Origin: Gnetum montanum
Lineage: Eukaryota; Streptophyta; Gnetopsida; Gnetales; Gnetaceae
Assembly: GCA_015680685.1 (NCBI GenBank)
Contig: MNCI01029709.1
Span: 36,827 to 100,826 of the forward strand
Direction: 5' to 3'
DNA length: 64,000 nt
A model generated the notes under the pieces. The model saw nothing but the letters and a program-made list of their open reading frames with translations, made no database searches and had not been told where the DNA came from. The translations under genes were made by a program, and so were the position numbers. Below, piece by piece: positions 35,801 through 48,714 of the stretch (the first letter of the stretch is position 1; each line of letters starts with the position of its first letter).

Positions 35801-38800
35801 GAATATTTTTTGAGTGCCTATAGTATGAGTTAAAGAGTGTACAAATCTTTATTCAAGCACTATTGTACCTAAGCACTTTAGTGTGTATAGTAATAAAGAT
35901 GAGCTTTCTTATCAAACCTTACAACACTTGGACTAGATTAATTTTTTTCTTTAAGCATTTAATATTTAAGTAATTGTCTTTAATGTTCTTAAGTAATTAA
36001 GTAAGTAATTAATATAGATTAAATAGCACACATAATTATAACCACTTTGAGCATACATCTAATGCTTGGTAATCTCAGTAATGCTTAATGTTTGGTAACC
36101 CAATAGTGTTATATGTGTTCAAGATGTGTACGACAAGTGAGAATGGATGCTTATGTTTAGTTAAGTGTTAGTTGGGCGTTAGATTAATTTAGCAATTAAA
36201 TTACTTTATTTTTTATTCTTAGGTGACTTAATTCATAAAAGGTAAAAATTATAAAAATCATATACCTTAGTTACACTTAACCATACCCTTAAACTTCACA
36301 AGCGGAACTGGGAAGACAACGATTGCAATAGTTAGTTTCACCTCCTAGAACTAGTGTATGTAAAAACCTGAAGTCTTTGGAATTTGATCAGATCACTTAA
36401 TAAATGCTAGTAATTCATATGATTAGATGTAAGGTATACTCACTTCTCATCACTCATAGGAATCAAATTAGCTAACCAGATAGAATATTAGATAGGATAT
36501 ATAATTTTAGCTTGTACTAGGTTTTTAATTTCAACTTTCATCACTGGTTCAAACATTGGATTAAACTTCCTCTATTTTTGCCGAACTACTTTAAAATCTT
36601 TGGCCAATGGAATTTTGTGATACATCAATTAAATTTAACTATTTTAAGATCATTGTAAAACCATGCAAAATTATCTAGATTATCCTTTAGCAAAGATAAT
36701 AATTCTTGTCTAAAAACTAGATCATTTCCTTTTGTAACATTTAAATTTTTTGGCTTCTCTATGGATCCAAGGTTTACTATTTCATATGTCCAATATTTTG
36801 GATTTTGGATGTCTATCCGCTTAAGAAACTTTTTGTTAAACCCATGCTCATAAGCAACCATGTTCTTTCAACTAAAATTTTATCTAAGCTTTGATGTAGC
36901 TTCTTGTTTGGACATAACTTTATTTTCAAATTCTCCCTTCTTCTACAAGAATCTCAACAATCAATCATCATTTTCAAACACTTGGAAGTTCTTCACATTA
37001 TCCAAGATTGAAGACTAATTTTCAATCTCAATTATGACTCTTTTATATTTTTCAATCCTTGATGGATCTAATGTTGAGGTGGTTATTACTAGCTTGTTTG
37101 CTAACTGGTTATCTACTCTACATATATGTTTTATTTCATATTTCTCAAATTGGTCTAATAAATCATAGACAAGTTGGTTATATGACCTCAAAAATGAACT
37201 TTTTGCTAAACATTCACCTCTAACCTATTCAAAAATAAGCTTTGAATCTCCTTTACTTATGATTCTTTTAATCCATTTTTCTAGAGCTTTTCTAATTTCC
37301 ATACACAAGGTTTCATATTTAGCCTTATTATTTGTACATGAAAATGATAAATTAACAACCTTAAAAATTTTCTAAGAATCATCTTTTGTCGATACTATTC
37401 CAACTCCTACCCCTTTTTAATTTCAAGACCCATTGAAATATAGTTTTCATTTTCCCTTGCTTTGAATTTTTCTTTTCTCTCAAACTTGAACTTCTATGAG
37501 TGAACATGATCATATTTCAATATCTTTGATCTTGATGACTTTTTTCTTTCCATTTGAAGTAATGTTCTTGACCATTAAGTCTTCATTATATATGTATATT
37601 TGATTAGGCTTTCCTTTCCATGGTATCAACATGTGCAAAAAATCTATGGATATGTATCTAGAGATATTTTTGTTGTAGCTTTGACATAACAGGAGACTCT
37701 ATGAATCTAGGGTATCAACTACATGTCCTATGATTTTCACTTTGCTATTTTCTACTTAGAAAATATTCTTATTGGACTATTTAGATCATAACCCTAATTG
37801 TTTATAAATATATAGTAGCATGATAGTTGAAGCAACTTCTAAATCAACTAAAGAATTATGCAAATATTTACTATTTTATTTCATTGTTAGAAGAATAGGA
37901 GAAGCTTCTTTATATAGAACATAAGGATAGTTGAATTTTGCTATTCTATCTTCATTACAAACATAACTTAGTTTAGATTCTCTGACCTTCTTCTTTGCCT
38001 TGACTATTTCTAAGACTTTCTTTTGTTGACTTTCCATTTGTAACATCTGATATGCACTAATATTTGCTTTTACGTGCCTTAGATCCTCTATTAAATCATA
38101 CTTTACATCACCATAAAAGCTTGACTTCCTAAACCATTTATTAGGTAACTAACTTTAGGAATTTTAGTCAATCTGAGTAATCTTTTCCTTTCACTTTTCC
38201 TTTTCATTTAGCTCAAAAGCTTTTCTTTTAGTAGTAGAATTAGATGTGACATTTGGAGGTCTAGTTGTAGTGATATTTTATTTTGACCTCAAGTTGTATC
38301 TAGATCCATCATTATTAGTGCATTCTTCATGTGAAGACAAATCTTCTTTTGAACTTAACAATGAAGAAGTGTCACTTGACTCATTTTTAGGTGATTTTCT
38401 AGTATAAAAAATATTAGAAAACTCATTGTTAGATTCAATGTTGAGAAAATTTGAAACATCTATGTTGCTTTCATCCTCATAATCCACTAATTTGGTGTCT
38501 TGATGTCTATGTTTTTTTTTTTTTGGCTTCTTTTCTTCTTTTATCTTAACTTTAGATAGTGTTTTTTCTAACTTTACTACTGTGTTGGAAAATTTATTTA
38601 TTAGATTTAAACTGAGATAAATTTTTCATAGATATTACTGCAGTTTGTTCACTTTTGGTGTTCTAACAATTTCTTTGTTAGCAAAGTTCAGCAATTTCTT
38701 TACTTGGATAGTCTCATTAAAGAAATCATTCAAAGTTACTAGATTTGGGATTCTTTTGAGCCATATTGAAATGTTTTTATTGATAGCTCTTAAGTATGTG

Positions 38801-39813
38801 TCTCTAAACATTTCATCTGAGGTTCTATAGTACCTTTGAAATAATCTACAAGTCCACTGGAGTTTAATGTTAAATTCCCTAATAGATTCTTTAGATCCTT
38901 TTTTAGCTTCAGCTAATCCATAATATAGCTATTGTTAATTGACTTAATTGTTAAACTGAGATAGGAATAGATTTTTTTATATCATCCTAACTGGTGATGC
39001 TATTGTTTGACAAATTAAAGTACTAGATTTGAGTCATATCTCTTAAGTTTGTTACAAATAGTTTGCAAGCTTAGTCTTGATGTTGCACATTTGCATGTGC
39101 TAAAGTTAACTCAAACAACTAAACATATTCTTCAACTAGATAAGCTTTTTTAGGGATATAAGGCTCATGTACATATTTTTAGACTTCCTTAGAAATATGA
39201 TGGTAGTTCAAGAATCTCAATAGTGTAGCTCTTTGCTAAGGATTTATGGGTGGTGGATTTGTCATTCTATTGAAATTCCTTCTGGTAGTTGAACTCTTAA
39301 ATTTTCATCATTTTATCCTAATGACTGATAAACTAAATAGAAGAGGTGATATTCTAGTCCTTCTAGTTTTAACTTCACTACTTATTGTAGTGATGGAGAA
39401 ATTTGATGTTGGAAGGCCAGAAATTTCTATATGAAAAAATTTAACTTCAGATCCAATGGGCCTTAGAAAATGGATCTAAAGTACCTTGATTGGTCTTGTC
39501 AATCACCTGATGACTTAGAAGTTTGTTATTTTGATATGAAATAAAAACAAAAACATATGCAATGGTAATTCAAATACCAAATCTAGGAAAAAAGATGTAA
39601 AAATAAATGTGGCAAACACAAGAAACTAGAAACTCTATATTAAATATGATAAAAAAGTCATGGAATTCAAAGTTTAGAGAATACAAATTGTAAGCCTTAA
39701 ATGTCCAAGATCTCAACGAATATCCTTGGAATTTGATGCAAATGATAGAATGTGCTCTACAACTAGATCCACACCTGAATATTTTGAACAATATACTCTT
39801 GAACTTCATATAT
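32849..39813. other. Second copy of 25835-32847 (probable assembly duplication)
   Basis: Offset 6966 bases from the first copy (7014 before the 48-base insertion at 26127). Reading both by eye I found six single-base differences: near 26055, 26278, 26765, 27692, 28394 and 30093 in the first copy. It repeats the third ORF and 3' LTR of C (32849-36452, LTR 35589-36452) and the RT/RNase H/protease/gag of B (36458-39266). Features in this stretch should not be counted as extra elements unless long reads support them. Confidence 0.9.
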
Positions 39814-40483
39814 TATCGATTCTCTTTAATATGGTGATCTATGCTAAGGGGGAAATGGTTATGGACTCTTGGATGTTTGCACTACTCTAGAAGTCTCAAG
39901 TTTAGGTTAAATGCAAATGGTCCAACAATCCTTAAAAAGATGCAAAATTTGGCATAAATAGGCTATGAATGTCCTAATTTAATTCTAATTAATTTTTCCA
40001 GGATTGCTGCCAAATTTCTAACAAAATTTGCAACTTTTTGGAAGCTCTTGGTGTAAAAATCTACAACATATGATACATAACTATTTTTTGACCTTTTAGC
40101 ATGAAATGCCAATGTATTTGGCACTTTCATGATCCAAAAAGCGCAACACATGAACCATCAAAATTTTTCAATTTTGTTACCATATTTGTGGTAATTTTAG
40201 GCTATTTTCATGGCCCAAACTCCAACGTATATGCCATCAAAGTTTTTGGCCTTTTGCTACTAATTTTGGCAACGTATTTACATTTTGAGCCTCCATACAT
40301 TGGCATAAATGAAATTTCTAATATATAAATTGTAAATTCCATCTTACACATTGAAAAATTATCTAAAAATTTTGTAAGAATAAAGTCACAAGGTAGGATT
40401 TTTAATGGAAAAACAAGTAATTCTTTTTGCCTTTAAATTTCCATTAAATTACAATGTAAATTTATATTTGAGGCTTTTTATGC
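39814..40483. other. AT-rich region, no gene; possible 5' end of element B
   Basis: No coding sequence is supported. In the minus-strand sense it lies upstream of B gag, so part of it may be the B 5' LTR, but I found no matching copy on the left side of the window. It has loose internal repetition of TTTTTGGC/CATATGC-type phrases. Confidence 0.35.
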
Positions 40484-40850
40484 TTGGTCTGGAGGCAACA
40501 CTATATTACCCTCCAAGTCTCTCCAACACAGTTGTTCATCTTGATGGAGAATAAAGGTAAAGTCAGGTACATATCCATCATGATGAATATATACCACTCG
40601 AAATTGTTGAGGAATTGGCAGTTCTTGGTTACGTATGTTGTGCCACCTACTATCTCTTGTGTTGTTCCTAGGCAGTGAAGTGCTTTTGTGCGAAGAAGAA
40701 GACATTGTTTTCTTATTTGGTGTGCTATTTACCGTTATCTTATTTTCCTTTGATCAACCCTAAGGGTTCATTCTAGCTTCCCAATGATATGAATGATAGC
40801 CTATGCTCTACGTAGTGCACAAACAACTAAGTCCCTAGCAACGACTCTAA
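40484..40850 (-). pseudogene. Gag N-terminal fragment attached to the D LTR
   Basis: The minus-strand frame 40478-40705 starts MSSSSHKSTSLPRNN and contains VVYIHHDGYVPDFTFILHQD and WRDLEGNIVLPPD. It matches the gag start of D itself (46810-47042) and E (51535-51760). Between its start and the LTR lies a decayed primer site (40833-40850). Homology stops abruptly at about 40484. The order fragment-LTR-D-LTR is what unequal recombination between tandem or sister copies would leave. Confidence 0.8.
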
Positions 40851-41675
40851 TGATGAGTGGCGAGGTACCCCTATACTCAACCATACGAATACGAGCATCT
40901 CACACACGATCTGGTCGAACTCCAAGGACTGAGTGCTTATGCACCCTAATGGAACACTTAAGGTTAATCAATCATTGTCTTCCCAAGCTTACTTGTATTG
41001 TCATGGTTGTATGGTTAAGTAAGCTTGAGGCATGTGATTTTTATGTCTTTTATCTTTTTAATGCCTATGCTAATAGGGAAGGGTGAAGAGAATTAAGTGA
41101 CTAACTTTCGCTAACTATTCACTAACTAAGTTCTAATCGTCCTAGCACCAGTATCGATTCCCACTTACCGTACACACCCTGAACTAGTTCAACGCTACTG
41201 GGATTACCAAATGCTACTCGTTACTAGGTTACCAAGTGTTACAAACGTGCTCAAAGAAGTTGTACTGAATGCACTTAACTAGGAGAGTTAAGGGTTGAGA
41301 GAGATTAATTATATAAGAAATCATTTAAACATTTAAGAGTAATTAAATCCTACTTAGCTTAGTCCACTTGCTGTAAGGTTTATCAGAAAGTTCATCTTTA
41401 TTATTATACACAAATGTGTGCTCAGGTACAATTTGCTCAAATAAAGATCCGTTCACTTTGAGACTCCTACTATGGGCACATGGAAATTATTCTAACTCTG
41501 GAATGGTAAAACTGCTATAATTTGGCTAAGGTTCTAGATCTAGATGATTGAACAAGGGAAAGCCACCTCTTATTTATAAAACTTTGGGCAGGCCACGATA
41601 TTGTGTATGCGATATTGCAGGGGCGGATGCAATATCGTGGATGTGATATCACGTACGCAATATCGTAGCTCATCA
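40851..41675 (-). repeat. 3' LTR of element D (825 bp)
   Basis: Matches 47181-47957. In element sense U3 has paired GATATTGYG/CGCAATATC-type palindromes (41594-41668), and a TATTTATA box at 41571-41578. It has a primer-site side on its left and a polypurine side (41676-41686) on its right, so it is shared by two element bodies. Confidence 0.88.
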
Positions 41676-43640
41676 TACCCCCATGACTGAATGGAAATGC
41701 GTCCTCGAGTTCCTTACAAAATATTGGGAAGGTATGGGATTATTGACTTTAATGGTACTAATGGTGAATGGGATGACATGTGAATGGATCATCATTACAA
41801 TACATGACAAAATTAGTGTTCATAACAATAAGAGTGAACACTATACACATTTGACATCGAGCCTTAATTGGTAGTTGAGAGAGAGAGAGAGAGAGAGAGA
41901 AGGAGAAGAAATCTGTTGCTACCAATGACAACATTGCTCCTTTCATTGTCCATCCATAAGCGCACCATTGATCTTGTTCCTTGCATAATTGTTTCAGCAC
42001 CAGTCCATTCCAAGTGTCCCCTCCAAATCCAATCCATTAGTGTATGATTGCCATCTACACACACAACACAGTCTTATATTAGCAAGGATGAATGAATCAC
42101 AATGCAATTGATACCTTGGTTCAGTGTAAGGACCATTGGCTGAGTTGTGATATGGCTGCTGCGGATTTTGGAGATATAACACTGGTGACTACCGAAGGTG
42201 TAGGGGTTAGGAGAAAATTGAAAAAATTGGACCAGGGCCCCCATGATTGAGAGAAAACCTCTAGTAGTGAGAGAATGGAAAAAGATAAGAAATAAGAAAT
42301 ATGGAGAAAAAGAAACAACGACCATGCCAATGAAATGGATGTTAGAGATGGAAATGAGCAAAAGAGAAATTGATTGCAAAAATGTTTAAGGGAAAGAAAT
42401 TAACTGATGCACCAAATAGGAATGCTAGTGGGTCCTCCCCAAAGCAGGCTCATGCCCTTAATGCCTCGACATTCCCACATTCAAAGAGTCTGTAGGCTTT
42501 GGAAATGTCATTTGGAAGCAAAAGTTAATGTCTTAACCACAAGAATTTACCAAAAAAAACAATGTGACAACCAAAATATAGACTATTGATATAACCGGCA
42601 ATGAATGGAGGAAGAACGATGGGAAGAAGAGAATGGAATGCAGTCTCAAGAACAAGGTGGTGTATAGCCCCTTGTGTATTAATGATTAATGTGACTTGGT
42701 AGATCTCATTCCAGTTCCAGCCTCAAACAATCCACATCCAGTGACTTTGCATTAATACATTCGGCTAATCCATCCACCCAAAGTAACAAGAATGCATCAA
42801 CCCAAGAGTCACCACCATTTCGACAAAACACAAAAGGAGAAAGTAGGAAGCAAGAAGGGCCTTAGTTAGAGGGAACATGTTTATTTAGTTCCATAAGTAG
42901 TGCTTGTAGCCCAAGTGATTATTTCGTCTAAGGGATGTGCTTTGAATTCTCATTGTTTTCTTTTCTTTTCTTTTTTTGCATTTTTACATGAGAACCACAC
43001 CATGAAAAGACTTTTTATTTTTATTTTCTCAACTTCCTGATAATGCCGCAATGTCAAAATGATAAGAAAAACTCAAGAAGAAAACATCCAAGCACCCAAG
43101 AGAATGGCCAACACAAATGTATCAAGTCCCCTTGAAGTCACACCCTGTTCAATCCTTGAGTCCTTCCTTAGATTGTGAAATGCTCAGTCACTAGTTCGTT
43201 GATAGTTCTTATTATTTGTTTTGAAGAAAGGGATTGTATAGTTCCAAGCCAAGAGAGACCATAGAAATTCATGGATGCATGGATGATTGGGACTCACTGC
43301 TTGTTATATCAAAAGAACCATACCTTAGTATCAACATCATAACTTAAAGGTAAAAACCAAACATTAGCAACCAATAGAATATAGTTCATACCATCATCAA
43401 GAGCACTTATTGGATGACAAACTTAACAAAATTGATAACACACACACACACACAAATAAAAGAAAAATTATGAACGATGTTGCAAAAAAATAAGAAGAAG
43501 AAAAGTTAAAGAAATTTGTAAAACAAAAATGTGTAAAAAAAAAACTTAAAAAGGAACTAAGGGCCTTGATTGATCAGCATAGGTGGCCATCTCCCCCATG
43601 ACTAAGTTGGAAGGGAGAGATCCGAAATAACGAGCGAGGT
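41676..43640 (-). other. Element D 3' noncoding internal region
   Basis: Collinear with 53635-55549 of E (reverse orientation). It includes a GA microsatellite at 41877-41901, an AC tract at 43438-43455 matching the GT tract of E, and the shared GGCCATC (43587), GGGACTCACTGC (43289), CCCTTGAAGTCACACC (43131) and GGGATGTGCTTTGAATTC (42931) blocks. Confidence 0.8.
41864..42064 (-). CDS. Small conserved ORF in element D 3' region
   Basis: A frame of about 66 codons starting with GTG: CVDGNHTLMDWIW, then MQGTRSMVRLWM and a Leu/Ser tail ending STTN. A matching frame in E (55174-55368) has CADGDHAIMDWIW, MQGARSMARLPM and the same STTN end. In both, the frame follows a TGTGTGYAG sequence that looks like a splice acceptor. 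It could be the second exon of a spliced transcript, or merely conserved DNA. Function unknown. The first in-frame ATG is at the MDW residue. Confidence 0.35.
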   Translation of the reverse strand: MCVDGNHTLMDWIWRGHLEWTGAETIMQGTRSMVRLWMDNERSNVVIGSNRFLLLLSLSLSLSTTN

Positions 43641-43920
43641 CATCTTTTCTCTAGGGTGCAATGTGCATTGACTGTTGTAGATTCATGATAAGGTTTGGTC
43701 TGTCACACATTGACTAACAGTCTCTTATTAGAGCATTTGATTGGAATCTTTAGGACTTTCCAACTTTCCTTTATTGATGTTTTCAGGTTAAGGGTTGGAA
43801 GTTGGTAAAACTTTTGATCCAATGTATCTATGCTTTCGACATGGATGCAAGTTGTTCTCTTAGTTAGTCCCATGCACGTTGGTGAGTTACTCTTTTGATT
43901 AGCTATCAATCACTTGGTGT
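43641..43920 (-). pseudogene. Element D pol deletion junction
   Basis: The minus-strand frame 43703-43909 starts in the spacer after protease (TCIHVESIDTLDQKFYQLPT, like C 19690-19760) and ends in KCSNKRLLVNV, which matches the LxSPNKKQLVNM end of the C integrase (22550-22580). The whole RT-RNase H-integrase core is missing between them. Confidence 0.75.
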
Positions 43921-44079
43921 TTTCTTGTTGTGTGGTTGCTACATACAGGAACTTTTGTATGTTAACTTCCTGGGCACACCGGTTGCATGCAGGTAATGCT
44001 GAACATTCCTGTATGCCATCACCCTCTATATAACTGTATGTGATGTATGGAACTTTCTTCTTCTCAATCTTCCCAAAAT

Positions 44080-44530
44080 TTTTTTCCTTAGATAATTCTA
44101 AGGAAAGATCATGGATTCCTAGGCATGCATTTATGGTACTTAGTCATGCCCTCCCCATTATTATTGGGAAGTCCCCTTTGTCATTGTTTACTTGTATCAC
44201 TAGGAAATCAACTAGGTATGACCACCCACACATAGTGGTAACGATGTCCTCCATAAGTCCCAAGGGAACAGTGATGGACTGGTCAGCCAACTCTAAGTGA
44301 ATATTGCTCTTCTTTAGTGGAGGCAAGTTCTAAGCTTTATACATTTCTTGTGATATTAAGTTGACTCTGGAACCTAAGCCCAGAAGAGCTCTACGAGGTT
44401 CGTTCCCAGCGACTTGGAGATATATTAAAGGGCTTCCGAGGTTAGAAAATTTTCTGAGAAGGTGGCCCACCTTTATCCAGTCAGTAACAGCATGCATTAA
44501 CATAACCATGTGCATTGGGATCTATTTTTG
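44080..44530 (-). pseudogene. Element D retropepsin-like protease
   Basis: Reads RRALLGLGSRVNLISQEMYKA (44330-44395), then LELADQSITVPLGLMEDIV, CGWSYLVDFLVI and IIMGRA (44144-44320). The catalytic Asp position carries Gly (GLGS). The frame 44144-44326 is otherwise well kept. A stop separates the two halves. Confidence 0.82.
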
Positions 44531-47042
44531 GTTTGAAGGGAGATCTAAAGCCTTATTTGATGGAGAGGCATTTAGAGGCTCAACCGCTTGTGGTTGTGAG
44601 AGCTTGTTTGGACTGTTGGTTCTAAAGAAAGTTCTTCTCTTTGTACAATTGTTAGAACTAGTAGCGGCTTGGAGATTTACAGCTCTTGTAGCATTACATT
44701 GTTGTGGCTAAGTGGGGAGTTCCCCTTGCATCGCTGGAGCAAGTGGTACTGGAGCTATCAGTGTGAAAGTCGTGGATGGGTTCAAAGGATGGTATGTTTG
44801 TGGGTTGTCTCTTCCAAGAGAAGGAGTCCTATAATACTCTTGAGCTTGGTAGTGATGTTGTGGTTTCATGTGACTAGCAGAGTCACTAGGAGAGGCCAGT
44901 TGTTGCACGTAATAGCCATATGGATCCGATTTCCAGTAAGGGTATTGTTGCCTCGGTGGTGGCATCCCCCATGACTATGGGTATTGCCACCACTAGTGTT
45001 GCTTAATAGGTTGTGGCAGAGTTCCACTTGGATAATATGTTAAGGGTTGGTAAAACTATCTTGGGTTACCTTAGGGATAAGGTAACCTTCGGGGTGCTTG
45101 TTGTTTGTTAAGCTTTGGGTTAAGTGCATGCACCCTAGACTCTTGTAGATATGAGATTACTGGGCAACATCCCTTAGGATGATCATATTGGCATATCTCA
45201 CATCCACTGTCATTGTCTGAATCAGAATCCACAACCTCTTTGATGATAGCCATTTTACCCTTACCTTTGTTACATGCATGGTTCAAATCTCTCTTTTTCT
45301 TTTTATCATAGTCACTACTTCGCTCCTTAGACTCCTCTACAATTTTAAGAACGGTTTTGAATCTACTATCCAAGGAGTCCCACATTTGATCTACCTTTTC
45401 TGACACTTCTGTTGTTAATTTTTGGAGTGGAAAGGTTTTTCTATTCACCATCTCTTCAAGTGGTGACTCTTCCTCCTCCTCATAGAATCTGACTTCCCTT
45501 TTTCAGAGGGAAGGATCGTGGTTGTATTCTTCTGTACTTTCTCTCTTATGTAGCTCTTCTTCTTCCTTAGCTACTTTTTTCAACAATCTATGAACCTAAT
45601 GGGACCTAAGCTCTAACAATCTCCCTTGGGCATATGTTCCAAGGGTTCTCCTGATTTCATGTCTAAGCCCATCTACGAGATGACGTAGTTGATCTCATTG
45701 TGTGTAACCATGGCCTGAGCAATGATGTAACAGTGCATAATATCGGCCCATGGTAGCATCCAAGGGTTCGTGATTTCCCTGCTTCCATCCTTGGATCTGC
45801 TTTCGTAGGTTGGACACTTGGGAGTATATTTGATATTTATCATTAAACAGTTCTAGCATTGTACTCCACCTTCGAATGGATTCCGGTTGTAAGGACCACT
45901 ACCAACTTTCCGCTTCTTTTATCAGTGTCCTTAGGAACAACTTTAGTTTTTTCCACTCATTCTCAATGTTCTACAAGGCACATGCATCATGAAATTCCTA
46001 TAAGTGGTTTTAAGGATCAGTGTTGTATTCCCCCTCAAATCGTGGGATATTATTCATGTTCAGTCTCTTGATCCTGCTATCTTTTTGGTGCCTTGTGGGT
46101 ATTTTTACATCCTTTGTGATATCTAACATGCTTCAGGTTGCAAGTAGGGGTTCCTCATGGTCATTTCATTCATAGCGTTTGTGATGTTTACGCAGTTCCC
46201 TACTTTCCCTTCTTCCATGTCATGATTCTCTAGAATGCCCTTGTCCTCATTCTCGACTCTCTCGTCAAGGTTTCTCACTATGTTTACCCTTATCCTCATG
46301 GTTAGGTTCCTTATGATTGTGTCTCAATACAAAAGGAGAGGATGAATGTGATGATGAAGGTGAAGAAGAAGGAGAACCATCACCATGACAATGTTTCCTA
46401 CCTTCTCTTTGATGGTCTCGACCTCGATTGTGATTACAATCAGACTACCTGCCCTCATTATGTGTTTGTGTTTCCTCATTGAACACTTGGTGTTCGTGGG
46501 GATCAGAACTAAGATTGTGAATCGGAGAGTGGAGGTTCTGATACACCACCTCCTCACCATCATTAGGAGGGAGAACATCGTTTTGTGAAGAACTTATTGA
46601 AATAGGTTTATCACCCTTGATTTCACTTAAGATGGATGAAGCATTATGGGGTCCTTTGTCCTTTATCAACGTATAGTATCTCTCCTACCGCAAGTCCCTT
46701 TGACGTTGCGCTTCTGTGGTTTGGTAGTCCCTTATTTCATAATCACATGCAACATACATTGCATACAACTGTGACATGCCTATTCATGTGAGAGCATGAA
46801 GGTGCATGTTGGGGACTACTCGGTCTGGAGGCAATACCATATTACCCTCCAAATCTCTCCAACACAGTTGTTCATCTTGATGAAGAATAAAGGTAAAGTC
46901 AAGTACATATGCATTGTAATGAATATATACCACTCAAAATTGTTGAGGAACTGGCAGTTCTTGGTTATGTATGTTGTACCACTAGCTCTCTCTTGTGTTG
47001 TTCCTAGGTGGTGAAGTGCTTTTGTGTGAAGAAGAAGACATT
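44531..47042 (-). pseudogene. Element D gag
   Basis: It starts near 47042 (an MSSSSHKST-like start) and runs through VVYIHYNAYVLDFTFILHQ-like residues, a linker (46445-46669, SEIKGDKPISISSSQNDVLP), an Arg/His/Ser-rich stretch (46200-46440), a gag core (45600-46080), a Lys/Glu-rich segment, a zinc knuckle CEICQYDHPKGCCP at about 45175-45216 (C-x2-C-x3-H-x4-C) and a Pro/Tyr/Gln-rich tail (44708-44965). This is the best-kept gag in the window, but it is still interrupted. Confidence 0.78.
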
Positions 47043-47160
47043 GTTGTCTTATTTGGTGTGACCATTATCTTATTTTCCTTTTATCAACCCTAAGGGTTTG
47101 TTCTAGCTTCCCAACGATATGAATGATATCCTATGTTCTACATAGCACACAAACAACTAA

Positions 47161-47180
47161 GTCCTCGGCAACGGTGCCAA
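47161..47180 (-). promoter_or_regulatory. Primer binding site of element D (tRNA-Asp-like)
   Basis: The minus strand reads TTGGCACCGTTGCCGAGGAC, directly after LTR end CATCA. It is close to the plant tRNA-Asp primer site TGGCGCCGTTGCCGGGGA. Confidence 0.82.
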
Positions 47181-47957
47181 TGATGAGTGGCGAGGTACCC
47201 CTATACTCAACCATACGAATATGAGCATCTCATATGCGATTTAGTCGAACTCCAAGGACTAAGTGCTTAAGCACCCTAATGGAACACTTGAGGTTAATCA
47301 ATTGTTGTCTTCCCAAGCTTACTTGTATTGTCACAGTTGTATGGTTAAGTAAGCTTGAGGCATGTGATTTTTATGTCTTTTATCTTTTTAATGCCTATGC
47401 TAATAGGAAAGGGTGAAGAGAACTAAGTGACTAACTTTCGCTAACTATTCACTAACTAAGTTCTAATTGTCCTAGCACCAGTATCTATTCCCACTTACCG
47501 TACACACCCTGAACCAGTGCAACACTACTGGGATTACCAAACGCTACTCGTTACTAGGTTACCAAGCATTACACACGTGCTCAAAGTGATCGTACTGAAT
47601 GCACTTAACTAGAAGAGTTAAAGGTTGAGAGAGCTTAATTATCTAAGAAAGCATTTAAAAATTTAACAGTAATTAAATCCTATTTAGCTTAGTCCACTTG
47701 CTGTAAGGTTTATCAAAAAGTTCATCTTTATTGCCGTACACAAATGTGTGCTCAGGTACAATTTGCTCGAATAAAGATCCGTTCACTTTGAGACTCCTAC
47801 TACAGGCACATGGAAATTATTCTAACTCTGGAATGGTAAAACTACTATAGTTTGGCTAAGGGTCTAGATCTAGATGATTGAACAAGGGAAAGCCACTTCT
47901 TATTTATAAAACTTTCAGTAGGCCGCAATATCGTAGATGCGATATTGCAGCTCATCA
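47181..47957 (-). repeat. 5' LTR of element D (777 bp)
   Basis: Pairs with 40851-41675. Its U3 end is shorter: one palindrome pair (GCAATATCGTAGATGCGATATTGC, 47935-47958 region) where the left LTR has about two, which fits loss of a palindromic unit. Confidence 0.85.
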
Positions 47958-48714
47958 ACGCTCAACCATATGAATACGAGCATTTCACGCACAATCCAGT
48001 CGAACTCCGTAGATGGACTAGTTGTGGTATCTAGACAGTTATTCTTAGGTCACAGTTCGCTGTCTTCCCATCTGGACTAGTGTTAACTTTGTCACGTATG
48101 GTTTAGTCCAGAGTGAGGTGTATGATGTGTTCCTATACTATCGCTACTCTTGGAGATAATGGAAAATAAGATTAACTAAGCTAAGAGAGTATCTAACTAG
48201 CGTAAGTGTGATAAGCATCTATTCCTTGATCATTCGTACACATCTTGGACTTCGTGCATGACTACCACTAGGGTTACCAAGCACAAATCCTAGGTACATT
48301 ACTGGGTTACCAAGTAGTCACACTTAAATGCTCATAATCAGGTTGTACTCATTCTGCAATTAACAGGAGTTTAGGGTATGAAGATATTAACTAAGAAAGC
48401 AATAAATAACAATTAAATAATTAATTAAGCTAAGTGAATGCTGTAATGATAAAGTAATCTTGATCTTTATTTCCGGTCATGTGCATGTTCAAGTACGTCA
48501 CACTCGAATAAGGATGTTGTACAAATACAATCACCACACTGCAGGCATACACTAAGAGGAAAAGGGTTGAGAAAAAGAACTACTAAAAACTAAACACTTA
48601 AAATTACCAAAAACTAATGCCTATCGGAACTGTCTACCTCTTATTTATAGATGAGGAGATAGGCTGTGATATCACATATGCGATATCGCAATTGACTAAA
48701 ATGGCGACTCATCA
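47958..48714 (-). repeat. Truncated, diverged LTR next to element D
   Basis: Directly follows the D LTR. It starts at the CTCAACCATATGAATACGAG block (the first about 25 bases of a normal LTR are missing) and ends GCGACTCATCA. It carries a TTATTTATAG box near 48640 and a GTGATATCACATATGCGATATCGC palindrome (48666-48689). It resembles E-type LTRs in its middle part, so it is a relic of another copy, perhaps a solo LTR. Confidence 0.75.

Larger units (their letters stand above)
40851..47957 (-). mobile_element. Element D: pol-less Athila-like LTR retrotransposon
   Basis: A minus-strand element, LTRs 40851-41675 and 47181-47957. In element order it has primer site, gag, protease, then a join straight to the last codons of integrase (about 43700) and 2 kb of noncoding 3' region. 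RT, RNase H and the integrase core are absent. It resembles a gag-protease non-autonomous derivative. No target-site duplication could be read, since the left LTR abuts a gag fragment and the right LTR abuts another LTR. Confidence 0.85.

Noticed and set aside
41877-41901. GA, AC and GT tracts (41877, 43438, 53779)
   Set aside because: Ordinary microsatellites; recorded only as landmarks of the 3' region.
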